Positions 29,998-39,964 of a DNA stretch of 64,000 nucleotides are shown here, in pieces. The notes below the pieces were generated by a model. That model did no database searches and was not told the DNA's origin. It saw nothing but the letters and a program-made list of their open reading frames with translations. The position numbers and the translations under genes were made by a program. The stretch spans positions 1,488,001-1,552,000 of the forward strand of contig CM074759.1 in NCBI GenBank assembly GCA_037355855.1, written 5' to 3'. The DNA is from Pseudo-nitzschia pungens. Taxonomy: Eukaryota; Bacillariophyta; Bacillariophyceae; Bacillariales; Bacillariaceae. Position 1 is the first letter of the stretch. Each line of letters starts with the position of its first letter.

Positions 29998-32778
29998 ATG
30001 ACGATGGAATGGGAGGTCGAGAATGAGGAGGAATTCGAGCCGAACAAGGAAAACGGTTCGTTGCAACACGACAACAACAATACGCTGGAAGCTACGATAG
30101 ATCTCTTGGAAAAGACGACCCAAAGTGGCGGCACCGGTGGTCTTTGCACAGATTCTCAGCACCTTCATTCCTTTTGGAGCGTTCCATTCCTCATGCTGCC
30201 AATCTACACGTGCGCGGGATGTGAGGGGAAACTGCAACCCTATATGCGTGGTGGTACGTCGTCGATAGCGGCCGCCGTAAAATGTCAGGCCTGTGGCGTC
30301 TATGCGCATCGAAAATGCGCCTTTTCGAAGCACATCAAGTGGCACAGAAAGTGTTCTTCGGTGGTGCAAAACGAGCGCACCAATGGCGGTGCTTTTGGCG
30401 AAAATTCCGGTGGTGCAATTTCGGAAATTATCGATGATGCAAGGACCGAACATGACAACAAGAACTCCTCCCATATTGTACCGGATCATTTGTCGGAGAC
30501 GGAGGAAGGCGATCAATATACTCATTTTTTAATAGCAGACGATACCAGCAGCCGCGCTTCATCCAGTGTGAACTTTTTGGAATCGATCTTCCGTCGTTCA
30601 GGTGATCAACATACTCAACATTCGGTTGCCGACGATACCAGCAGTCATGTTTCATCGAGTGCGAACTTCCTGGAATCGATCTTCCGTCGTTCGTCCGGAC
30701 CAACAAGAGAAGTACTCGATAAGCCGAAAATACCTGCTTTGAGAGTTTCGGCATCGGTGGACAACACTTTTCGTACTGGGGGGAGAACGAGAGATGTTCA
30801 ACGCACAAAAGCTAATTTTCCCTTCTTATCATCGGTGAGTCTCCTTCCCTCGCACAACAAAACCGAAAGCCGATTGAACGCGCTCCAGAAATGCAAAACC
30901 TGGGACGGAGTCATCGAAACACCACATCCTATCGAAAGCGAAGATTCAGACTTCGATTCTACAGTCGAACTAAAAAATAGTAGCGTCGAGGACGATGGAG
31001 ATGAAAAACAAACGGACAAACATGTAGAGGATGACACAAACACAGACGATACCACGGGCGAAACAACAGCAACTCAGCTTCATTTTGCGGAGAAAAATTA
31101 CGGGGACGAAGACGGAAAGGATGGCAGAAACACAAACGACACCGATGGCGAAACAAAAGCTCCGCTTCATTTTGCCAGCCACGGTTTTCGAATGGTTTCC
31201 CAGGTACTGCAAGAAAATATCGTCGCAAATTTTAGCCGATTGATTCCGAAGGACGATTCAAATAAAGAAGTAGACACGGCCGAAATCAATAACGAATCCG
31301 ATACAGAAAAAGAAAATCCGTTGCCAACGACTGATTCTGCGTCGGCAAGCACTGAAAGTCCCCCGAACAAAAAAATGAAAGCAGAAGCGGATAATTCGCA
31401 AGCTCGTAGTCTCTTGGAGACATCGGAGCCCGAGCAGGATTCAATTGTGGATCGAAAACGACTTGGTCTTGCCACCGTGGCTGGGTCGATTGTGGGTGGA
31501 GTAGTGGGCGTTGGGCTTGCAGGACCAGTTGGAGGCATGATTGGGGTAAAGTGTGGGCAAACGGCAGGAATGTTGGGCTTGCTACTCGAGGGTTCGGTCA
31601 CGGCTTCGGTTTGGGCATCGGGCATCACTGCTGGAATCGCTGCGGGTCAACGCATCCAAGAAAGACACGAGACCCACGTCCTTGCTCTCGGAGAGGGCAC
31701 GAAGCAACGCGTGTTGTTGATGGTTCGTCCTACTATTCAACCTCCTGAACCAGTATGGGATGAAATTTACCAAAAAGCAAGGAAGAGTTACGTTGGCGGC
31801 AACTCTGGGCTTGTAAATCGACTCATTCCCAACGAAAGTGATGCAGCGAAACGAGAACGATACGAAAGGGAGGTCGATATTGTCGAAACTGGGGAAGATG
31901 AATTAGCCATTGGCGATAAGGTTCTGTTACTGGTAAGCCGAATTTTGAGCAACAAAAACAGCCTTCCCGGTCACGTGTATAGAAAATTGATTGAAGCCTT
32001 CCGACGTAGATCTGGTGAACTCGACTTACAAGATTTATATAGGAATAAGCATGAGCAAAAAAAAGATGATGAGAGCACAGTTGCCCCGGAAAATGGAGAT
32101 GAACAAGTGGAAGACGAACAATTTTCACGACTCCACCAGCGACGGCGAGATACACATGCAGTTATCAAGTACGTTACAACTAGCCTCTTGCTTACACGTC
32201 CTGGGTTCGGTCATTCAGCTTCGTTCACGGAAAAAACCGCAACCGCTGTGGAAAGTTTGGTGTTTGGAGAAATTTACGACTTGGTCATGGAAGAAATTGA
32301 AATGGAACATCAAGACCAAGACGATGTACTTCTGGAGAAAATTGCAGATTTTGAACGAAGACAAGGTCAAGGCGGGGACCCGACGGAAATTCCTGAAGGT
32401 TCCAAATTTGGATACAAATCATACATATCAGAAAGTGCACTCGAAGCCTTGCATTGTTTGCCCCAAGCACACTCTGCGGTTGACAAGCTACGGTATTGCG
32501 TCATCTTTCTGGAACAAATCTCCGAGAAATTTTCGAACACGGCAGTGAAATCGGTGATGGGTGCTGATTCATTGCTAAAGATGGTTTGTCAACACATTTT
32601 GCTAGCGAAAGTTATCGGAATCAATTCCCAGATTGCGTTTCTGGAAGAATTTGCTCGTGACGAACAATTGTTGAGGGGGCGAGAAGGCTATGCTTTGGTG
32701 ACCCTTCAGGCGTCTCTGCATTTTCTCAATTCTAGTACAGATTTCGAATCTGACATCTTCGGTGAGGATTCCGATTAA
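29998..32778 (+). CDS. C1-like zinc finger and VPS9-domain protein (putative Rab guanine-nucleotide exchange factor)
   Basis: 926 residues in one exon, ATG 29998. Residues about 55-120 form a C1-like finger: HSFW ... CAGC ... VKCQACGVYAHRKCAF ... HRKC, the spacing of diacylglycerol-type zinc domains. A long acidic, Ser/Thr-rich linker follows, with two similar segments (SSANFLESIFRRS and SSVNFLESIFRRS) about 35 residues apart. Near residues 490-545 is a Gly-rich hydrophobic stretch (TVAGSIVGGVVGVGLAGPVG) that could insert in a membrane. The last 250 residues resemble a VPS9 domain: MGADSLLKMVC, then INSQIAFLEEF and GYALVTLQASLHFL. VPS9 proteins activate Rab5-type GTPases on endosomes. The order C1, glycine zipper, VPS9 is unusual to me. 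Confidence 0.7.
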   Translation: MTMEWEVENEEEFEPNKENGSLQHDNNNTLEATIDLLEKTTQSGGTGGLCTDSQHLHSFWSVPFLMLPIYTCAGCEGKLQPYMRGGTSSIAAAVKCQACGVYAHRKCAFSKHIKWHRKCSSVVQNERTNGGAFGENSGGAISEIIDDARTEHDNKNSSHIVPDHLSETEEGDQYTHFLIADDTSSRASSSVNFLESIFRRSGDQHTQHSVADDTSSHVSSSANFLESIFRRSSGPTREVLDKPKIPALRVSASVDNTFRTGGRTRDVQRTKANFPFLSSVSLLPSHNKTESRLNALQKCKTWDGVIETPHPIESEDSDFDSTVELKNSSVEDDGDEKQTDKHVEDDTNTDDTTGETTATQLHFAEKNYGDEDGKDGRNTNDTDGETKAPLHFASHGFRMVSQVLQENIVANFSRLIPKDDSNKEVDTAEINNESDTEKENPLPTTDSASASTESPPNKKMKAEADNSQARSLLETSEPEQDSIVDRKRLGLATVAGSIVGGVVGVGLAGPVGGMIGVKCGQTAGMLGLLLEGSVTASVWASGITAGIAAGQRIQERHETHVLALGEGTKQRVLLMVRPTIQPPEPVWDEIYQKARKSYVGGNSGLVNRLIPNESDAAKRERYEREVDIVETGEDELAIGDKVLLLVSRILSNKNSLPGHVYRKLIEAFRRRSGELDLQDLYRNKHEQKKDDESTVAPENGDEQVEDEQFSRLHQRRRDTHAVIKYVTTSLLLTRPGFGHSASFTEKTATAVESLVFGEIYDLVMEEIEMEHQDQDDVLLEKIADFERRQGQGGDPTEIPEGSKFGYKSYISESALEALHCLPQAHSAVDKLRYCVIFLEQISEKFSNTAVKSVMGADSLLKMVCQHILLAKVIGINSQIAFLEEFARDEQLLRGREGYALVTLQASLHFLNSSTDFESDIFGEDSD

Positions 32779-33149
32779 TTAGAATAAATTCATTTGACTT
32801 ACGTTTCTACCTGCTTCGAGTTAAAAGGCATTCTGGGTACTCGTCAACTACTCCTCCGAGGAAACTAGACTTCCGCTTGGACCACCCCCTTTCGGACAGT
32901 TGAATTAATTAGGTGAATATGAAAGTAATAACATAAAACAGAATTTGTGTCTGATTTTTACATTCTGGTGGTTCCCTACAAAGAGCACTGTGTGGCTACC
33001 AACCACAGGTAGATCTGGAACGACTTGCTTAATGTCAGATGTTCCGCTTGCCAATAAAGACTGATTTTTTACTTTACTCTAAATAAATTCTGGAAGAGTA
33101 ACATATTCTATTACTAGTACTATGCAAATTGAACTTACACTTCCTAGTA
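32779..33149. other. Intergenic sequence
   Basis: AT-rich, no gene or repeat seen. Confidence 0.5.
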
Positions 33150-33610
33150 CTATGAGAAGAACAGATGAATTAAAATATCTCGGCAAGAGGTACAACTCTG
33201 CTTTAGCTCTGCCACCTTCTTGTCTTCCTTAACTTGTTTGATGAGATTGATGGCTGTTTCATTTCCAGCATTTATCATCAGAAAAAAAAGAAGGAAAGAA
33301 TGAACGTAGTTGTAAATCCAGAGATTATTTACTAGTTGAGTGCACTTACTACTCATTCAGTTCAAAAACATGCAATTGGAAATTGGATTTTTTGTTATGT
33401 GCCACATGCAATGTCACAATATTGCACTCACATGAAGGGTCCAACTATTGATAAACTCATGAATCATATGTGCGCACAGTGATTTTGCAGCAATCTTCAA
33501 TGTGTTCTCACTCCAAACAATTTTGTTCCCAAGCAGAACATTTGAACCATAACACAGGTGGAGTATTCGTCTAAATCCCACAGAAGTTTTATCTGTTTCA
33601 ACAAGAGAGG
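33150..33610 (-). CDS. Possible small spliced gene or gene remnant
   Basis: Two protein-like segments on the minus strand look like exons. The upstream one (about 33609 to 33434) encodes SVGFRRILHLCYGSN ... SWTLH and is preceded by a good acceptor (TTGAAACAG) and followed by a GTGAGT donor. The downstream one ends in AINLIKQVKEDKKVAELKQ and a Cys-x-x-Cys pair, stop at 33150. No start exon was found, and I recognise no family. It could be a remnant of a longer gene or chance. The composition is more protein-like than in the other small frames nearby. Confidence 0.25.
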
Positions 33611-33617
33611 GTTTCAC

Positions 33618-34119
33618 TTTTGTGCTCTTAGTACTATCCCCTGCTGCTAGCTACTACCACCACAATCCGAGAACCTCCTCCTGTCATATGGTTTTGTTTG
33701 TGCTAAAAATAATAATACTCAATAAGCCATTGATAAGTCTAACTCAAGACTTTCCCCCCTCTATCTGGATAGTGGTGGGTTCACTGGAATGCAGTCCAAC
33801 CGCAGCTGGCTGCTTCTTGGGTTGTACGTAGTACGAATTATGAAAAAATAATGTTTGATACGTGGTACATACGTACTGCAGCAACTCGTCTGTTTTCGTC
33901 CGTACCCGATGTGAAAATCATTTCCTGCGCCACGAAAATGCTGGATCTTCCATCGGACAAACTCGACAAAAAATCTGAATTCCATGTCACAGGACCCAAC
34001 AACTTCCGTGAAGGAGAACAAAAACACCGTTTTATCGTTCCTTCGACCGAAGTGCACCGGGTTTTTCATTACTGTATTTTACTTTCCTTGCTTCCCTCCC
34101 AATTATTTCCAATCCCACC
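33618..34119. other. Intergenic and probable promoter region of the ankyrin gene
   Basis: No gene supported; a 129-codon frame at 33851-34240 overlaps the ankyrin gene in another frame and is taken as a shadow. Confidence 0.5.
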
Positions 34120-34623
34120 ATGGCTTCGTTCGGATTGGGAAACCCCAACGCCGCTGCGGCTCCAACGGGCCCCGTGGACGTTGCGACTATTTTTTCCGCG
34201 GCTTCCGAAGGAAACCTGGCCCTCCTCCAGTCGTCCATGACCGAGCTGAATCACGCCGCGATGACGCCGGACGAAAACGGCTACACGTTGTTGCACGCTG
34301 CCTCCTCCTACAGTCAACTCGGCGTCATGAAGTTCCTCCTGGACAACCTCGACCGAAACAATCCCGGCTGCACCGCCTTTGTCAACGCCGGCGACAACGA
34401 TGGCGACACGGCCTTTCACTACGCCGGAAGCGCCGACGCGGCCCGCCTGCTGGTAGAAGACGGTAGGATCGACACGAAAAAGGTCAATGGCCAGGGCAAG
34501 ACTGCTCTGCAGGCCAAGCAGGAGGAGCTGAACGAAATGATGCAGGACGAGGACATCGAAGACGACGACGAAGACGTCGAGATTGCCCAGAAGTTGATTG
34601 CATACCTGTCGAGTCTGCCGTAA
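34120..34623 (+). CDS. Small ankyrin-repeat protein
   Basis: 167 residues, single exon. Ankyrin units are visible at about residues 22-45 (IFSAASEGNLALLQSSM), 52-80 (NGYTLLHAASSYSQLGVMKF) and 95-120 (DGDTAFHYAGSADAARLLVE), followed by NGQGKTALQAKQEE and an acidic C-terminus (DEDIEDDDEDVE). This size and layout match small eukaryotic ankyrin proteins that serve as protein-interaction modules. No targeting signal is evident, so the protein is probably cytosolic or nuclear. GC content is higher than in the flanks. Confidence 0.85.
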   Translation: MASFGLGNPNAAAAPTGPVDVATIFSAASEGNLALLQSSMTELNHAAMTPDENGYTLLHAASSYSQLGVMKFLLDNLDRNNPGCTAFVNAGDNDGDTAFHYAGSADAARLLVEDGRIDTKKVNGQGKTALQAKQEELNEMMQDEDIEDDDEDVEIAQKLIAYLSSLP

Positions 34624-35429
34624 TCGAAGACGGGGTCAAATAAATGACAACGTGAAACGAAACAAAATTCATTTGAATCGGATCGATCCACGAGAAGTGA
34701 CTCTTCTTCGGTGACGTTCCGTTGTCGCGTTCGTCTACGACAACCGGTAGAAAAGAAAAACAAATCACCGAATTCACCCCACAACGAATATTGCAAAACG
34801 ACCAGATAGACTCGTCGCGACGAAACAGACTATAGAGAAAAGTGCGCTTTGTGGCACGAGAAAGGAAGCAAAGCCAAGCGCAACCAATTTTGTGGGAGTA
34901 AACCCGAAGGGAACGGAACGAAACGAAACGCTGGAACACGGAAACGTTCATTGTTCTTCCCCGTCGGCATGCTGATACGATACGACCACCACGCGTGTCC
35001 AATCTCGAGTATGCATCGGTCACAATGACGATCATTCCACGGTCACAGGATTCAAACTGGAGACTGAATGTGCCCGTGTAATGAATTCCGATCATTCACC
35101 ACAACTAAGAGAAGGTTAAACTAAATCTAGGATACGTATTAAAACAGCAACGACTATTGCAATCACTCGATTTTCCGCTCTCGTTCCAAAGGCCTTGCGA
35201 CGAGAAATGGGCTTCTGGTCCAGCGAAGGAGGAGCAGAAACTGCAGCAACATGCTGCGTGTTTCTGTTCTCCTTACCGGTCGGTTCCTGTGTTGCGTTGG
35301 GGATCAAAACGGCCTGGATCACGAGTTTCCAGCGATCAGTATGGGAAATACCGAGACTTGTGCCGGATCAATCATCAATCGACACATTCGAGGTTCCATA
35401 TGCTTGACTTGCCGATGGATTCATTCGTA
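34624..35429. other. Intergenic or upstream exon region
   Basis: No confident gene. A 70-codon frame at 35195-35407 (+) with a hydrophobic patch and an antisense frame at 35116-35322 (-) compete; neither matches a family I recognise. An upstream exon of the next candidate could lie here. Confidence 0.35.
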
Positions 35430-35985
35430 GAATGCGAATGCGAACGCGAATGCGAATATGACGTGTCGGGAGAAGCGGATTTCGTTGGCCGAAGAATGCA
35501 AGAAGCAGGAAGTATGTTGGCTTTCGAGGAAGGAATCGATGTTTGCGGAAGAACAAAAGAGGAGGATTCGTGCGCGACGAGAACTGCAAGGGACGGTGAG
35601 GACTGCGAGTACGCGTGTAGTAGAAGAACGATCGAAAAATGCATAGAGTCGATCGCAAGCGCTTCCAAAACGAAATCAAAACGCTTGCTTCGGATGGCCA
35701 TGGTTGGAAATCGCTCCGTCCATCTCAAAAAGACGAGAAAGATGTGGTTGTTGAGATGGGTGCGAGGAATGCCGCGAAGCAGCAAGACTGACTTCACAGT
35801 CGCAATCTTGCAGTACGTGCGTAGTTGCGTCCCGGTAGAAAATACAGCAAATGCGAGAGGGGAGGAACAACCTTGCACAATGTGGAGCTCGAGACTCGAA
35901 TTCCGAAGCGATGCAACCGAGGGTTGCTTCTCTCACTGTTCCTGCTTCCGCTTCTGCTGTTAGTACTAGTACTGCAACAGCGTGA
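35430..35985 (+). CDS. Possible multi-exon gene of unknown function
   Basis: Three adjacent segments in different frames look coding by composition. The first, from about 35430, starts with Asn-Ala repeats and continues MTCREKRISLAEECKKQ ... KRRIRARRELQGT. The second, to TGA at 35789-35791, reads KNDRKMHRVDRKRFQNEIK ... GARNAAKQQD. The third, about 35842-35985, reads IQQMREGRNNLAQCGARD and ends in a Ser/Thr/Ala-rich tail. The first junction would be a GTGAGG...TAG intron of only 28 nt, or a frameshift. No family is recognised; the basic, charged composition suggests a nucleic-acid-associated protein, but this is inference. A competing 268-codon frame (35157-35963) has poorer composition. Confidence 0.3.
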
Positions 35986-36046
35986 TCGTTTCCAACCTCG
36001 AGCTACCGACACCATCGAGGCTCGCAATGCCGTACAGTACATGCTG

Positions 36047-36133
36047 TACTACGGAATTCCTATCAGCCGAGTCCCGGTCCCACATCCCCAGCACTCATTT
36101 CTACGAGAGTGGGGTGTCAGCTGTTAGGAATTC
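36047..36133. repeat. Inverted repeat with a 21-bp direct copy at 37500-37520
   Basis: GGAATTCCTATCAGCCGA (36053-36070) pairs with the reverse complement of 36116-36133 at 16 of 18 positions. The segment TACTACGGAATTCC+TATCAGC (36047-36067) occurs again without change at 37500-37520, so it brackets the terminal-inverted-repeat element. Confidence 0.7.
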
Positions 36134-36363
36134 CTTATTACTGTTTATATTAGCATTGCACCGTATTGAGTCTGCGGGAAATCATATTTTCCTACAGTTG
36201 GTCCTCCAAAAAACATGTGTTGAGGGAATGGAAACTACGTTTAAGGGAAAAAAATGAAGAAATTCCCGTAGAAGCAAAAAACGCTCCCGTAGAAGAAAAA
36301 ACGCTCCCTTAGAAGCAAAAAACGCTCCCGTAGAAGAAAAAACGCTCCCGCAGAAGCAAAAAA

Positions 36364-36419
36364 CAAAAAAAATTCCCGCAGCCACCTATTTCAAAATTGG
36401 TGGCTGCGGGAATTTTTTT
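36364..36419. repeat. Hairpin inside the TIR element
   Basis: Arms AATTCCCGCAGCCACC and GGTGGCTGCGGGAATT are exact complements extended by A and T runs, with a 12-base loop. The element carries a related second hairpin. Confidence 0.85.
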
Positions 36420-36973
36420 CATTTCCCTCAGCTGAAGGAATTTTTTTTGCTTCTGCGGGAGCGTTTTTTGCTTCTACGAGAGCCTTTTGAATGCTGAGGG
36501 AACGTTCTTAAATGCTGCGGGAACGTTTTTAACGCTGAGGGAATATTTTTAACGCTGCGGGAATGGTTAAATGTAGTAGCACGCATTTCACGAGTGGTCC
36601 ATTTATGAAGATATTTCACCTCGATATTATGGAATTATGCTACTTACCGTAGGGGTATGGTCATTGTGTACGATTTGTACTATAACCAGATACCCAGCCC
36701 CTGCAGTTAGTTCACAAGAAGCGAGCGAGTTTAGCGAGCGCATGGATCAACGATCAAGTAGAGTACTACAGCGTACAGCGCGTACGCTACAGTACTGGTG
36801 CTACAGGTGTCGGGTGTCAGTAAGAGGTATGGTCAGTACGTTCAATTAAGTACTAGACCTACGTACCCTGACCCTTTACCGACGTACGAATCAGCGATAC
36901 GATACGGAATAATTATTCGGAGCTCCATCCGGAAAGCTCTCACTCTTTGGAATACTCAAGCCTTGATTCAATT

Positions 36974-37053
36974 TATTTAAGCTTACTCCACTGTATTTAA
37001 GCTTGATCCAGCGTATTTAAGCTTGATCCAGCGTATTTAGGCTTGCTCCAATT
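36974..37053. repeat. 20-bp tandem repeat, four units
   Basis: Units start at 36974, 36994, 37014 and 37034; the consensus is TATTTAAGCTTGATCCAGCG. The two central units are identical. Confidence 0.85.
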
Positions 37054-37110
37054 TTTTATACGCTGATCCAGTTTTTTCCGAACTTTCCTTCAGTCTGCCG
37101 GATTTTTTTT

Positions 37111-37155
37111 TTTTCCCGCAGCCACCAATTTCGTTTTTGGTGGCTGCGGGAATTT
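37111..37155. repeat. Second hairpin inside the TIR element
   Basis: Arms TTCCCGCAGCCACC and GGTGGCTGCGGGAA repeat the core of the hairpin at 36364-36419, with a different loop (AATTTCGTTTTT). Confidence 0.85.
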
Positions 37156-37360
37156 TTTTTTTTCCCTCAGCTGCAGGAGTTTTTCATTTTTAGGGAGAAA
37201 CGGTAATTCTTGAAGGAAAATTTTTACAATCGGGAATTTATTTTTTTTGCTTCTGCGGGAATTTCTTCATTTTATTCCCTTAAATGATGTAGTTTCGATT
37301 CCCTCAACACATGTTTTTTGGAGGACGAACTGTAGAAAAATATGATTTCCCGCAGACTCA

Positions 37361-38644
37361 TTTTATTATTATTTTTTCTATTTTTTTTAAAACTAGTAGT
37401 AGTATGATTTTTTTTGAAGAGAGAAGTACCGGTACGTAAGATCTTACCCATTCGTACTGCGTTTCTACGACTCATCACAATCACAATCGCGGCAAGCAAT
37501 ACTACGGAATTCCTATCAGCTGTCCCCCCTCCAGTTTTAAAAGAAGAAAAAAAAGCTTTTTTGTGTCGATTTGACGTAAACTCCAGAAAACTCTGTAGTA
37601 CAAATTTCTACGTAATTTAGTGTAGGCTCCAGTCTTCTTCTTTTTTGACACCCACACACCACTCCTTCTCATTTCGACCCGGACCATGGTGGTTGCCCAA
37701 ATCCCCTTACTGTACAGCACAGTAGGATACGACTAGTCTTGGTTCGACGGAGAGCGTTTTTGATTTGCCAAGACCAGCTGTCTCTGAACTTACAAGTACT
37801 ATCAAAATCGTTCCGTTCCATCGGGTTGCCGACCGGCCTAGCCTCTCGATCATTGCCAAGCCCATTCGAATGGCGGGACTCACTCCATAAGGTTACCCAC
37901 AGTTTTGATTTTTGCCGATGGGTTTCGTAGGAGTACGTACGTGCGTACGTACCTACGTGTAAACTGAGTTCGAATTCCTACGCGAGGTGGTCGGAGGAAA
38001 AATTAATAAGTACGAGGAAGAAGTACCAGGTACAACTAGTAGTAACTTCATTCGTAGAAATACGGTAATCAAAAAATAAGTAAGAATTCTGGAAGTGTGA
38101 CTGAAATACGGCACGAACAAAAGGGCATAGGATGGATCCGAACTTCATAGAAGTTGATAGTGTGTGATCGAATCAAGATATATACCTGGAGCAAGACTGA
38201 CTCTTGAATTCTGGTGGGTGAAAGCACGAGTACGAACAAGTATAGTTACAAGTACAAGTACAGCATGGATGCAGGTAGTGGGAATACCCTAGTACAAGCT
38301 ACATTGCCGTGATTGTTTTGTCATTGGATTGCTCGATGATTGCACGAAGGATTGTTCTTCCTAGTATCGCATGGATGCGGGAAGGCAGGCATTGTGATAT
38401 GGAGTGCTTCCTTCCTTCCTTCCTTCCTTCCAAACAGCTGGTCGATCGTTCTTCTCACAATTTTCCACCCATGCTATTCCGAATCCCCAAGAATCTCCCA
38501 TTGTAGCTCAACTCTCAACTTATTGCATTCAGACACGAACGAACCGGTTTTGTTCTCTCCGGCATTCACGGGCATCGCTCCAAGCAAAGCATAGCATAGC
38601 ATCGCCAAGCACAGCACCGCATTGCATCGCATCGCATCGCAACC
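37361..38644. other. Intergenic sequence upstream of the CCCH gene
   Basis: No gene supported. AAGGTTAC at 37889, a CTTCCTTCCTTCC run near 38405-38435, and GCATAGCATAGCATCGC repeats just before the next ATG. Confidence 0.55.
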
Positions 38645-39929
38645 ATGGTGAGACCCTCGCGAAGATCCAAGTGCAAATCCAGGTCCAAGTCCAGATCCCA
38701 ACCAAGAAGCCGAGCGACGAGATCCCAGAGCATCACGGACTCGCTCCCCCATCCACCTCTGTACTGCAATCCCAAAACCAAACACAAGACCAGGACTACT
38801 AATACTACTACAACTGCTGCTGCTGCTGCTGCTGCTAGTACTGCTACGAAGAACCCCAAGAGCAGCAGCACCAACGATAGCAACAACCGATCGACTCACA
38901 AAACCACCACACAGCTTCGTCGCCGTTGGAATCCTCCGCCCGCGGAAGAGTCGTGCGGTGATTTCCCTTTTTCCAAGAACGAGGCACTTCCCGTTGATCT
39001 CGAGGGCTCACAGCACCAACAGCAACAGCAACAACAACAGCAGCAGCAGCAGCAGCTCTCCGTCTCGTGGTCCTCTCTGTCCCTGCTGTGGCCCCATTCT
39101 TCCTTCTCGTCGTCCCTCTCGTCGCTGCCAATGACATCCCCTTCTCGCCCGGCTTCCCCGGACGTCTTTGTGGACGCGGACGGGAAGTTGGACGGGAACG
39201 TCGACCCAGACGATTCCTTTCGGGTCGCTACTCCCAAGACCCCCTCCTCGGTGTGCACTGCCGAAACGCACCTCGTCATGACGCCCGAGAGCAGCATTGC
39301 TTCGGTGGTGTCTGCCGGTAGTCCCAATGCGAGTCCGAATGCGAGTCCGAATGCGAGTCCGAATGCGAGTCCGAGTGAACTTCTCGCTTTGTCTCCCTCC
39401 TTCTTTGCTGCTTCCACCACACTCTCTCCCGGAAATCCGAACCCGAACGATGCCTCGTACGGGGGCTACGGGACGATGGCAATGGAAATGGTGACCACCA
39501 GCACCGGCACCGGCACCGGCACCGGCACAAGCACGGTTCCCGTTGCCACCCCCACGATCCACCAAGCCTCGACATCAATCCCGAGCAATACCACGCCCTC
39601 CGGGCACCACCAGTACCAGTACCAGCATCAGTACCAGCAGCAGTGGCAGCATCCAGAAAAGCATTCCCCACCGTACTCCTCAAAGAAAAAGGCACCAAGC
39701 AAGCGCCGCCTCTCCCTCGAAGACCTGCTGCTCGCACGCGAGAGCAGCAGCAACCACAACTACTACGACGAAAATCACAACAGCAGCAGCAGCAGCAGCA
39801 TCTGCCTCCCCGTTTCGCCCCTCCCCGATCCCCATCACGATTCCTTCCATTCCTCGTATTGCACGCTCGGTAGCAGCAGCAATGCCAGCAGCAGCAATGC
39901 CGGCAACTTTGGCAGCTATCGCGGCAGCA

Positions 39930-39964
<35 letters not shown>

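Larger units (their letters stand above)
36167..37360. mobile_element. Non-autonomous element with ~118-bp terminal inverted repeats
   Basis: Bases 36167-36282 (beginning TGAGTCTGCGGGAAATCATA) match the reverse complement of 37243-37360 over about 118 positions with roughly six mismatches and one 3-base gap. Inside, units around CCCGTAGAAGCAAAAAACG are repeated, two similar hairpins occur (36364-36419 and 37111-37155), and a 20-bp tandem array lies at 36974-37053. No reading frame resembles a transposase. This looks like a MITE or foldback element. A clear target-site duplication is not visible: the left flank is GTAT and the right flank is TTTT. Confidence 0.8.

Noticed and set aside
35157..35963. 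268-codon plus-strand frame
   Set aside because: Cys- and Ser-rich composition; alternative frames in the same stretch look more protein-like and have splice signals.
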